5,990 nucleotides of DNA from assembly GCA_003157595.1 (NCBI GenBank), contig PMKB01000179.1, positions 840-6,829 on the forward strand. Direction: 5' to 3'. Shown one piece after another: positions 1 to 5,635 of this stretch. How positions within the stretch are numbered: position 1 is the first letter of the stretch; every line of letters begins with the position of its first letter. This DNA is from Solirubrobacterales bacterium. Its GTDB lineage: Bacteria > Actinomycetota > Thermoleophilia > Solirubrobacterales > Solirubrobacteraceae. The translations under genes and the position numbers were made by a program. The notes below the pieces were generated by a model that saw only the letters and a program-made list of their open reading frames with translations, searched no databases and was not told where the DNA came from.

Positions 1-245
1 CCGTCGCGGTCGACCTCGATCGAGCTGACCGCCAGCCAGTCGCTGTGGCCGCCGGCGGCAAGCCGGCACATCTCGAGACGATGCGCGCGGCCGGGCTCCT
101 GCTCGATCGGCTTGTGCGGCGGCACGCCGGTCGGCACCAGCACGACCCGCTCGAGTGCGAGCTGCGCCCGCGCCTCGCTGGCGCACACCAGGTGCGCGAG
201 ATGGGGCGGGTTGAAGGTCCCGCCGAGGATTCCGACGGCCGTCAA
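1..245 (-). CDS. nadD: Nicotinate-nucleotide adenylyltransferase, N-terminal part (cut by window edge)
   Basis: The enzyme transfers AMP from ATP to nicotinate mononucleotide, giving deamido-NAD in cytosolic NAD synthesis. The first 81 residues are visible; the C-terminus lies beyond the left edge. Seen: the nucleotidyltransferase loop GGTFNPPHLAH at residues 8-18, the VPTGVPPHK stretch at 37-45, and SSIEVDRD near the edge, where the family usually continues into a G-SYT motif. The start is TTG at 245-243. An in-frame TAG at 248-246 lies directly before it, and the first in-frame ATG would come after the essential loop, so TTG is effectively forced. The TTG overlaps the proA TGA stop (4-base CDS overlap), which suggests translational coupling; no good Shine-Dalgarno is visible. 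Odd point: the usual (H/T)xGH motif reads HLAH, with Ala in place of Gly. The family call is secure. Confidence 0.93.
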   Translation of the reverse strand, partial: MTAVGILGGTFNPPHLAHLVCASEARAQLALERVVLVPTGVPPHKPIEQEPGRAHRLEMCRLAAGGHSDWLAVSSIEVDRD

Positions 246-1507
246 CTACGAACGTGCCCGTCGCCCTCGACCAGGTACTTGAAGGTGCACAGCTCGCGCA
301 GGCCGATCGGGCCGCGCGCGTGCAGCTTCTGCGTCGAGTTGCCGATCTCCGCGCCCATCCCGAACTCGGCGCCGTCGGTGAACCGTGTCGAGGCGTTCAC
401 GTAGACGCAGGCCGCATCCACGTCAAGCTCGAAGCGGTGGGCGGCCGCCGCGTCGCGGGTCACGATCGCCTCGCTGTGGCCGGTGCCGTGCGCGGCGATG
501 TGATCGATCGCGTCCTCAAGCGAATCGACCACCGCCACCGCCAGCGTCAACGCGAGATATTCGGTGTCCCAGTCGGCCGCGTTCGCCGGTGCGACCTCGA
601 CGGCGGCGGCGTACTCCAGCGTGCGTTCGTCGCCGCGCAGCTCGACGCCGGCCTCGCGCAATGCTGCCAGCGCGACCGGCAGGAAGTCGGCGGCGACGTC
701 TCGGTGCACGAGCAGCGTCTCCGCCGCGTTGCAGACCCCGGGGCGCTGCACCTTCGCGTTGAGCACGATCTCGCGCGCCTGTTCGAGGTCGGCCGCGGAG
801 TCCACGTACACGTGGCAGTTGCCGGAGGCGGCGTAGATCACGGGCACGGTTGCGTGGTCCGCCAGTGCCGTCTTGAGCCCCTCACCGCCGCGCGGGATGA
901 TCAGATCGACGTAGCGAGACTGCGTCGCCAGCTCCACGAGCTCGTCGCGGTGACCGCCCGAGAGATGCGCGATTGCGCCGCGGGGAACACCGGCCGACTC
1001 CGCCGCGCGGGCGGCGATCGCGGTCAGCACCGAGTTGGAGTGCGCTGCGCTCGAGGAACCGCGCAGCACGATCGCGTTGCCCGACTTCAGGCACAGCGCG
1101 GCAGCGTCGATCGTCACATTCGGTCGAGCCTCGTAGACGACCGCGACCACGCCGAGTGGCACGCGAATCTTGCGAATCGTCAGCCCGTCGGGCCGCCGCA
1201 ACTCCTCGAGCAGCTCGCCGACGGGGTCCGGCAGCGCGGCGATCTCGCGCACTCCCGCAGCCATCGCATCGATCCGACGGCGGTCGAGCGTCAGGCGATC
1301 GATCAGCGCGGCGGAGATCCCGGCCTCGCGCGCGGCCGCGACATCCAGCCCGTTGGCGTCGAGGATCTCCCGGGTGCTCGCCTGCAGCGCCTTGGCCACC
1401 GCTTCCAGCGCGGCGTTCTTGACGGCGGTGTCGAGCGTCGCAAGCGTGCGCGCAGCGCGCTTGGCGCTGGCGCAGACCTCCTGCACCGACTCTGTGGCAA
1501 TCACCAT
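242..1507 (-). CDS. proA: Glutamate-5-semialdehyde dehydrogenase (gamma-glutamyl phosphate reductase)
   Basis: This is the second enzyme of proline synthesis: it reduces glutamyl-5-phosphate with NADPH to glutamate-5-semialdehyde, which cyclises to pyrroline-5-carboxylate. At 421 residues it has the usual family length. Seen: the N-terminal cofactor-domain segment VYEARPNVTIDAAALCLKSG (124-143) followed by GNAIVLRGSSSA (143-154), IIPRGGEGL (203-211), GNCHVYVD (229-236), and the catalytic cysteine C259 in QRPGVCNAAE. The C-terminal stretch near FGMGAEIGNSTQKLHARGPIG is also typical. The ATG at 1507-1505 follows the proB stop by 9 bases; an in-frame TGA lies two codons upstream, and only a CTG would compete. 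No Shine-Dalgarno is visible, so translation probably depends on coupling to proB or on a leaderless transcript. The 3' end overlaps nadD by 4 bases. The gene appears intact. Confidence 0.97.
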   Translation of the reverse strand: MVIATESVQEVCASAKRAARTLATLDTAVKNAALEAVAKALQASTREILDANGLDVAAAREAGISAALIDRLTLDRRRIDAMAAGVREIAALPDPVGELLEELRRPDGLTIRKIRVPLGVVAVVYEARPNVTIDAAALCLKSGNAIVLRGSSSAAHSNSVLTAIAARAAESAGVPRGAIAHLSGGHRDELVELATQSRYVDLIIPRGGEGLKTALADHATVPVIYAASGNCHVYVDSAADLEQAREIVLNAKVQRPGVCNAAETLLVHRDVAADFLPVALAALREAGVELRGDERTLEYAAAVEVAPANAADWDTEYLALTLAVAVVDSLEDAIDHIAAHGTGHSEAIVTRDAAAAHRFELDVDAACVYVNASTRFTDGAEFGMGAEIGNSTQKLHARGPIGLRELCTFKYLVEGDGHVRS

Positions 1508-1513
1508 CAGTCA

Positions 1514-1519
1514 AGGTTA
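1514..1519 (-). promoter_or_regulatory. TANNNT box before proA, possible internal leaderless promoter
   Basis: On the coding strand TAACCT spans the proB stop codon (its TAA is the stop) and ends 6 bases before the proA ATG. That is the spacing of an actinobacterial -10 box with transcription starting at the ATG. The same hexamer precedes proB. Because the TAA is already fixed by the proB stop, chance is a real explanation. No convincing -35 element was identified. Confidence 0.2.
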
Positions 1520-2653
1520 CGCGAGGACGAAATAGTCGCGGTGCACGGCCTCGGCCGTGGCCCGCGGCAGCAGCTCGCGCACCGCGGCCGAATTCAGCCC
1601 GGCGGCTGCCCGCAGCTCACCGGCGGAGTAGTTGCAAATCCCCTTGCCGATCAGCAGCTCGCCCTGGACCGCCTCGACGGCGCCGCCGTGGTCGAGCACC
1701 GCGCGCACCTCCACCACCTCGACGGCGTCGCCCGGGGCGAACTCCCCGCGCACCTGCACGACGCCGACCGGCAACAGGCTGGTCCCGTCCTCTCGCAGCG
1801 CCCGCGCCGCCCCGCGATCGACGACGATCGTGCCGCGGCTCGGCTTGGCGTAGCGCAACCACAGCTTGAAGCTCGAGTGGCGCTGCTGGCGGGCGATGAA
1901 GAGCGTCCCCTCGCGATCCCCGGCGAGCACGCGCGCCAGCACGCCATCGCGCTCGCCGTTGCAGATCACCGTTTCGATCCCCGCCGCCGTCGCCATGTCG
2001 GCTGCGACCACCTTGGAGCGCATCCCGCCCGAGCCGTGCGCCGAGGTGGTCTGCGTGATCGAGAGCGCGTCCAGCGCGGCGAAGTCCTCGACCCGCTCGA
2101 CGAGCGTGGCGCTAAAGTCAGCGCGCGGGTCGGCGGTGTACAGACCATCGGTGCCGGTGAGGATGATCAGGCGGTCGGCGCCGACCAGGATCGCCACCTG
2201 TGCCGCGAGGAAGTCGTTGTCGCCGAAGCTGATCTCGTCAGTCGCCGTCGTGTCGTTCTCGTTGATCACCGGGACAACGCCCCACTCGAGCAGTTTGCCC
2301 AGCGTCTGGCGCGCGTTCAGATAGCTGCTGCGCGCGCTGACGTCGAAGAACGTAAGCAGCACCTGCGCGGCCACGGTGCCATGCTCGCCGAGCAGCTCGT
2401 CGTAGACGCGATAGAGCCGCCCCTGGCCGACGGCGCTGGCCGCCTGCAGCTCCTCGATCGCGGTCGGGCGCGCGGCGAGACCGAGGACGCGCGTACCGCG
2501 CGCGATCGCGCCGCTGGTCACGATCACGACCTCATCGCCGCCCTTGAGCGCAGCCGCGACCGCGGCGCAGATCTGCCGCAGCAGCTCCGCGCGCAGCTCC
2601 CCCTCCTCTGTCGCGACGATCGCCGAGCCGAGCTTGATCACCGTGCGAGCCAT
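1517..2653 (-). CDS. proB: Glutamate 5-kinase with C-terminal PUA domain
   Basis: The enzyme phosphorylates the gamma-carboxyl of glutamate with ATP, the committed and normally proline-inhibited step of proline synthesis. Of 378 residues, about 1-255 form the amino-acid kinase fold and about 268-378 a PUA domain. Seen: VIKLGS (5-10), VTSGAIA (45-51), VPVINENDTTATDEISFGDND region (127-147) for glutamate binding and feedback control with E140 retained, the nucleotide-site LTGTDGLYTADPR (165-177), and GSGGMRSK (207-214). The PUA part shows SRGTIVVDRGAARAL (272-286) and a GKGICNYSAGEL stretch (336-347). The ATG at 2653 is forced: an in-frame TAA lies five codons upstream with no GTG or TTG between. 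There is no Shine-Dalgarno; the leader even carries CCTCC. proB is the first gene of the minus-strand cluster, so its promoter should lie in the divergent spacer. Confidence 0.97.
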   Translation of the reverse strand: MARTVIKLGSAIVATEEGELRAELLRQICAAVAAALKGGDEVVIVTSGAIARGTRVLGLAARPTAIEELQAASAVGQGRLYRVYDELLGEHGTVAAQVLLTFFDVSARSSYLNARQTLGKLLEWGVVPVINENDTTATDEISFGDNDFLAAQVAILVGADRLIILTGTDGLYTADPRADFSATLVERVEDFAALDALSITQTTSAHGSGGMRSKVVAADMATAAGIETVICNGERDGVLARVLAGDREGTLFIARQQRHSSFKLWLRYAKPSRGTIVVDRGAARALREDGTSLLPVGVVQVRGEFAPGDAVEVVEVRAVLDHGGAVEAVQGELLIGKGICNYSAGELRAAAGLNSAAVRELLPRATAEAVHRDYFVLA

Positions 2654-2662
2654 TGCCGCCGG

Positions 2663-2692
2663 AGGTTAGTCGAGCGGCCCGCCTGCTCTCAG
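2663..2692 (-). promoter_or_regulatory. Candidate proBA-nadD promoter with near-leaderless start
   Basis: Reading the minus strand, CTGAGA (2692-2687, four of six matches to TTGACA) is separated by 18 bases from TAACCT (2668-2663, a TANNNT -10 box). The ATG follows 9 bases after the box, so transcription would start within about 2-3 bases of the start codon. This would explain the missing Shine-Dalgarno. It is prediction from pattern only. Confidence 0.4.
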
Positions 2693-2762
2693 CCTCCTCT
2701 CGGACGCGCTTGAGCCTGCGCCCAGGGCCGGGGACGACACTCGGGGCCTCAGAGCGTCCACG

Positions 2763-2769
2763 AAAGGAG
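2763..2769 (+). promoter_or_regulatory. Strong ribosome binding site of the exported-protein gene
   Basis: AAAGGAG lies 5 bases before the ATG at 2775. It is the best Shine-Dalgarno in the window and fixes the start of the exported protein. It contrasts with proB, proA and the PhyH gene, which have none. I could not find a convincing TANNNT -10 box for this gene in the 121-bp spacer. Confidence 0.75.
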
Positions 2770-2774
2770 CAATC

Positions 2775-3455
2775 ATGAAGTTCGACCCGCTTCGCAGAGG
2801 CAGAACCGTGGCGGTGATCGGCTCGATCGCCGCCATCGGCGGCGGCGCCAGCGCACTCGCGGCGACTCGCAGCGCTGCACACGCCAGCGCCGACGGGACG
2901 GGGCACACGGCCATGTCGCCGGCCGGCGCGAACGGCCGCAAACCGCTCGCCTCGCTGAGCACGGGCGAGTTGTCCGCGCTCGCCAAGGCGCGCACGGCGA
3001 TCGCCGCGGCGGCCGCCTCGATCGCGACGCCGATTCTCGAGCATGCGGTGGCCGCCGGCACGATCAGCTCCGCCCAGGAGGCCGCGCTCCTCGCGTCGCT
3101 GAGCGCGACGCCCGGAAGCGGGTCAGGCCCGGACGGCACCTGGACCGGTGCGACCGGTGCGACCGGCGCGGTAGGAGCCGCCTCGCACGCCGCGCCCGGC
3201 GCCGCCGCTGCGGCGGTCTTCATGAGCGTCCAGCAGGCGATCCAGGCGCAGGTCAGCTCAATCGCGACCCCCGTGCTCGACGCGGCCGTCACGGCGGGCA
3301 CGATCACCTCGGCGCAGGAGACGACGCTGCTGCGCCTGCTGGAGAGCGGCTCGATCGGTCAGCGCGGCGGCCCGGGCGGTCCGCATAGCGGCACGCCGGG
3401 CCCGGGCGGCCCAGGCAGCCCGGGTGGGGGCCCGGCGAACGCTCCGGCCACCTAG
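2775..3455 (+). CDS. Exported Ala/Gly-rich protein with a duplicated 36-residue motif, function unknown
   Basis: I do not recognise a named family. The 226-residue product begins with a basic stretch (K2, R7, R8, R10), followed by a hydrophobic segment at about 11-30 ending ASALAA, consistent with a Sec-type signal peptide; the paired arginines leave Tat as a weak alternative. Next is a low-complexity linker and two copies of a helical motif at residues 75-110 and 155-190 (SIATPxLxxAVxAGTIxSAQE as core, 22 of 36 positions identical). The AGTI-SAQ turn resembles the short helix-turn-helix repeats of the form 'GTIT-AQAD' seen in other actinobacterial exported proteins; that is my recollection and not a domain assignment. 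Between the copies lies a GATGATGA stretch, and the last 30 residues are Gly/Pro-rich. There are no cysteines or evident catalytic residues. It is transcribed divergently from proB and convergently with the PhyH gene. A structural or cell-envelope role is a guess. Confidence 0.8.
   Translation: MKFDPLRRGRTVAVIGSIAAIGGGASALAATRSAAHASADGTGHTAMSPAGANGRKPLASLSTGELSALAKARTAIAAAAASIATPILEHAVAAGTISSAQEAALLASLSATPGSGSGPDGTWTGATGATGAVGAASHAAPGAAAAAVFMSVQQAIQAQVSSIATPVLDAAVTAGTITSAQETTLLRLLESGSIGQRGGPGGPHSGTPGPGGPGSPGGGPANAPAT
2997..3104 (+). repeat. Internal protein repeat, copy 1
   Basis: This encodes residues 75-110 of the exported protein, with core SIATPILEHAVAAGTISSAQ. It aligns without gaps to copy 2, which starts 240 bases downstream. 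Conservation is clearest at the protein level; the DNA has diverged at third positions, so the duplication is not recent. Confidence 0.8.
3237..3344 (+). repeat. Internal protein repeat, copy 2
   Basis: This encodes residues 155-190, with core SIATPVLDAAVTAGTITSAQ. It is identical to copy 1 at 22 of 36 positions, including the IATP, AGTI and SAQE blocks. Most substitutions in the core are conservative (I/V, E/D, S/T), consistent with two copies of one small helical domain. Confidence 0.8.
3395..3436. other. GC-rich inverted repeat at the 3' end of the exported-protein gene
   Basis: GCCGGGCCC (3395-3403) and GGGCCCGGC (3428-3436) are perfect 9-bp arms. A competing inner stem pairs CCCGGGC (3401-3407) with GCCCGGG (3418-3424) around a 10-base loop. 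The structure lies inside the Gly/Pro tail, 16 bases before the stop codon, and has no T-tract. It may simply follow from repeated GGC/CCG codons; a terminator or RNA-stability role is possible but unsupported. Confidence 0.35.
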
Positions 3456-3485
3456 ACCGCTACGAGATCCGAGTACACGGCCCAA

Positions 3486-4403
3486 CTAGCAAACGACGCC
3501 TCGCTTGCCGGCCTTCGTGTGCCCGGTCGGATGCGGACCGACCCAGCGTTCGTCGACTGGGTCGGCCGCAAGCTGATAGCGGGAGTCCGACGACAGGCGG
3601 ATGCGATCGCTTCGGTTGTCCAGTGCGCCATGCGCGGTGTACATGCCGAACAGGAGCAGATCGCCGGCCCTGTAGTCGGCGGTCAGCCAGCGGCCGCCAA
3701 GCCTGCGCCGCAGGGCGGCCGCATCCTCGTCGAGGATCGGGCTGGCGTTGGGCCACTCGTAGTCATCCGGCGGCTCCTGGCCGAGGTTCTCGCAGTAGCT
3801 GTCGACGTCCTGGCGGCCGTACACATTGCGGATCACGTCGTGGTTGTGGGAGCGTTCGAGGATCGCCAGGCCGCCCATCGCGGACGGGATATCTCCGTAG
3901 GGCACCCAGGAGGTACAGAGATTGGATGTCCCGCGGCCCATGAAGACGATGTCCGTGTGAACCCACGTCCCGCCTCCCGGGATGATGCGCAGCCAGGTGA
4001 AGCCGAAGTGGCGAACGGGACCGCCGAGCAGAGACTCGTAGAAGCTCATCATCGGGTCGCCGTAGAGCAGGCCGTGCAGGAGCTCGTTGCCGGCCACCAG
4101 CTCGGATCCGTCACGACCGAACTCGATCGGAGCGCCTCGGAGCGCCACGGCCTCCATCGCCGGCGAGCCGGGCGCGAGCAGCCCGCCTGCGGCGAGCCGG
4201 CCGACGAGCACGCGGCGTACGGCCAGCACGGCCTCGCGCTCGAAGAAGCCGGGCAGGTAGAGGTAGCCGTCGTCGTGCAGGCGGCTGCGCAACAGCGCCA
4301 CATCGTCGGTGTGCTCGGTTCTCGTCAGCTCACCGAGCGAGTCCGGGCCAGGCTCGAGCTCATGCCCGAGGATCGAAATGGCGTCAGTCGCCGGTGGGGT
4401 CAT
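3486..4403 (-). CDS. Phytanoyl-CoA dioxygenase (PhyH)-like Fe(II)/2-oxoglutarate oxygenase
   Basis: This predicted cytosolic non-haem iron oxygenase hydroxylates or otherwise oxidises a substrate while decarboxylating 2-oxoglutarate to succinate. Its 305 residues fit the family. Seen: an N-terminal DDGYLYLPGFF (44-54), typical of PhyH proteins; the iron-binding HxD as H149 and D151 in TWVHTDIVF; the distal iron histidine as H258 in YTAHGALDN; and a downstream arginine, R267 or R269 in RIRLSSDSRYQ, positioned to bind 2-oxoglutarate. All key ligands are present, so it should be active. The substrate cannot be read from sequence; PhyH relatives act on acyl-CoAs, antibiotics, osmolytes and phosphonates. 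The ATG at 4403 is forced by an in-frame TAG four codons upstream, and no Shine-Dalgarno is present. The gene diverges from the LLM oxidoreductase across 104 bp, suggesting shared control. Confidence 0.88.
   Translation of the reverse strand: MTPPATDAISILGHELEPGPDSLGELTRTEHTDDVALLRSRLHDDGYLYLPGFFEREAVLAVRRVLVGRLAAGGLLAPGSPAMEAVALRGAPIEFGRDGSELVAGNELLHGLLYGDPMMSFYESLLGGPVRHFGFTWLRIIPGGGTWVHTDIVFMGRGTSNLCTSWVPYGDIPSAMGGLAILERSHNHDVIRNVYGRQDVDSYCENLGQEPPDDYEWPNASPILDEDAAALRRRLGGRWLTADYRAGDLLLFGMYTAHGALDNRSDRIRLSSDSRYQLAADPVDERWVGPHPTGHTKAGKRGVVC
3538..3565. other. Perfect 9-bp inverted repeat near the 3' end of the PhyH gene
   Basis: CCGACCCAG (3538-3546) and CTGGGTCGG (3557-3565) pair perfectly around a 10-base loop, within the last 27 codons of the PhyH gene and 82 bases past the stop of the convergent exported-protein gene. 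It could end the plus-strand transcript as a hairpin without a U-tract. It lies in coding sequence and may be coincidental. Confidence 0.3.
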
Positions 4404-4409
4404 TGCGCA

Positions 4410-4415
4410 AGCCTA
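4410..4415 (-). promoter_or_regulatory. TANNNT -10 box for the PhyH gene, predicted leaderless
   Basis: On the coding strand TAGGCT ends 6 bases before the ATG at 4403, so transcription starting about 7 bases downstream would begin at the start codon itself. This fits the absence of a Shine-Dalgarno. The expected -35 position (about 4433-4438) shows only TGGGCG, which is weak, so an activator or extended contacts may be needed. Confidence 0.4.
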
Positions 4416-4442
4416 GCCGGACCGTTGCGGACCGCCCACCGC

Positions 4443-4456
4443 TGTCGGCGCCGACA
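4443..4456. promoter_or_regulatory. Perfect 14-bp palindrome, candidate operator in the divergent spacer
   Basis: TGTCGGCGCCGACA is fully self-complementary with no spacer and sits near the middle of the 104-bp region between the PhyH and LLM oxidoreductase start codons. It lies about 28 bases upstream of the PhyH -10 box and 24 bases upstream of the oxidoreductase -10 box, so a dimer bound there could touch both promoters. TetR-type regulators often bind palindromes of this size, and a TetR-family gene lies about 1.1 kb away. The regulator assignment is inference. Confidence 0.45.
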
Positions 4457-4480
4457 CGGATGCGCGCAGGCTGGATGGAC

Positions 4481-4500
4481 TAGGTTGCTAACGATCGGAG
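4481..4500 (+). promoter_or_regulatory. -10 box and ribosome binding site of the LLM oxidoreductase gene
   Basis: TAGGTT (4481-4486) fits the TANNNT -10 pattern and would give a leader of roughly 15 bases. CGGAG (4496-4500) is a good Shine-Dalgarno 7 bases before the ATG at 4508. The TAG within the box is also an in-frame stop, which rules out a longer protein. No clear -35 element is visible. Confidence 0.4.
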
Positions 4501-4507
4501 CGCGCAG

Positions 4508-5533
4508 ATGAAGATCGATGCCGGCGGATACTGGCCGTCTGTGGACCAGGCCGGCGCGGCCGCGAGCGCGGCCGAAGCGGCGGGCTACGACGGCTGGTGG
4601 GCGTCGGAGACGCAGATCGACCCGTTCCTCGCCTGCGCCGTCGCGGCGCAGAGAACCGAGCGGATCGAGCTCGGCACCGCGATCGCCGTGGCGTTCGCGC
4701 GCAACCCGATGACCGTCGCAGTGGCGGCCAACGACCTGCAGGCGCTTTCGGCTGGGCGGTTCGTGCTCGGCCTCGGCTCGCAGGTCAAGGCGCACATCAC
4801 GCGGCGCTATTCGATGCAGTGGTCCAAGCCGGCGGCGCGGATGCGCGAGTTCGTGCTCGCGGTCCGGGCGATCTGGGACAGCTGGGAAGGCGGCGCGCCG
4901 CTCGATTTCCGCGGCGAGTTCTACACGCACACGCTGATGACGCCGTTCTTCGATCCGGGCCGCAATCCGCACGGCAACCCGAAGATCGTGCTCGCCGGAG
5001 TCGGCCCGCTGATGACCGAGGCAGCCGGCGAGGTCGCCGACGGGCTGCTCTGCCATGTGTTCTCGACCGAGCGCTACCTGCGTGAGGTGACGGTTCCGGC
5101 GCTCGAGCGCGGTCGCGCGAAGGTGGGCAAGACGCTCGAGGGGTTCGATCTCGGCGGACCGGCGCTGATCGTCGCGACGGACTCGGAGGCCGAGCTTGCC
5201 GCTGGTACGCAGCTCGTCAAGGCGCAGATCGCGTTCTACGGTTCGACCCCCGCGTACCGGCCGGTGCTCGACCTTCACGGCTGGGGGGATCTGCATGATG
5301 AGCTGAACGCGCTGACCAAACGCGGCGAATGGGCCAAGCTGCCCGGGCTGATCGACGACGACGTCCTGCACACCTTCGCGATCATCGGCTCACCGGAGCA
5401 GGCCGTCGCCGAGATCCAACGCCGCTACGGCGATCTTGTGACGCGCATCGCGATCGTCGCCCTCCCGGAGGATCGCGACATCGAACGCTGGAACGGGCTG
5501 TTCGAGGCGTTGCGCGCCACCGCGCGCGACTGA
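4508..5533 (+). CDS. LLM-class F420-dependent oxidoreductase (MSMEG_2256-like family)
   Basis: This predicted cytosolic TIM-barrel flavin-type oxidoreductase of the luciferase-like superfamily would use reduced coenzyme F420 to transfer hydride to an unknown substrate, or the reverse. Its 341 residues are full length. Seen: an N-terminal barrel start with EAAGYDGWWASETQIDPF (23-40), ERIELGTAIAVAFARNP (51-67), the superfamily strand SAGRFVLGLGSQVKAH (81-96), the region after MREFVLAVRAIW (112-123), and the AGVGPLMTEAAGEVADGLL block (163-181) followed by HVFSTERYL (183-191). This last block is what I associate with the MSMEG_2256-type subfamily; use of F420 over FMN follows from that and is inference. 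The start is fixed by CGGAG and an upstream in-frame stop. It diverges from the PhyH oxygenase and converges with a TetR gene. No damage is seen. Confidence 0.88.
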   Translation: MKIDAGGYWPSVDQAGAAASAAEAAGYDGWWASETQIDPFLACAVAAQRTERIELGTAIAVAFARNPMTVAVAANDLQALSAGRFVLGLGSQVKAHITRRYSMQWSKPAARMREFVLAVRAIWDSWEGGAPLDFRGEFYTHTLMTPFFDPGRNPHGNPKIVLAGVGPLMTEAAGEVADGLLCHVFSTERYLREVTVPALERGRAKVGKTLEGFDLGGPALIVATDSEAELAAGTQLVKAQIAFYGSTPAYRPVLDLHGWGDLHDELNALTKRGEWAKLPGLIDDDVLHTFAIIGSPEQAVAEIQRRYGDLVTRIAIVALPEDRDIERWNGLFEALRATARD

Positions 5534-5635
5534 GCCGCGCCGGCCGCCACCAGATGATCGAGAGCGCTCACGTCGTCACCGACGCGGGCACGCGGGAATG
5601 CGCCGGCGCCACGCAGCGTCGCCGCGCCAGGAAAG
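5534..5635. other. Convergent spacer with a short hairpin, no clear terminator
   Basis: This 102-bp gap lies between the convergent LLM oxidoreductase and TetR genes. It contains CGTCG (5571-5575) and CGACG (5580-5584) around a 4-base loop, and the 8-base palindrome GAGCGCTC just before it. Neither is followed by a T-tract on either strand. No small gene is supported here. Confidence 0.3.

Noticed and set aside
2693..2698. Perfect AGGAGG on the minus strand upstream of proB
   Set aside because: It is 39 bases from the proB ATG, an in-frame TAA lies between, and no start codon follows at useful spacing. It overlaps the edge of the predicted -35 region and is not a usable ribosome site.
254..2713. 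An 819-codon open frame on the plus strand antisense to proA and proB
   Set aside because: It lies wholly opposite two well-recognised enzymes. Its translation is Arg/Ala/Asp/His-rich with no domain, and long antisense frames are expected opposite GC-biased codons.
3369..3434. Collagen-like Gly-X-Y domain in the tail of the exported protein
   Set aside because: The Gly register shifts several times between residues 198 and 220, so there is no continuous triplet run; low-complexity Gly/Pro tail is the safer description.
3519..4511. A 330-codon plus-strand frame opposite the PhyH gene
   Set aside because: The minus strand carries a complete PhyH protein with all metal ligands; the plus-strand translation shows no recognisable motif and spans the divergent promoter region.
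4400..5371. A 323-codon minus-strand frame opposite the LLM oxidoreductase
   Set aside because: Its composition is typical of a shadow frame (Arg/His/Asp-rich), and it crosses the divergent spacer. The plus-strand LLM gene has a Shine-Dalgarno and family motifs.
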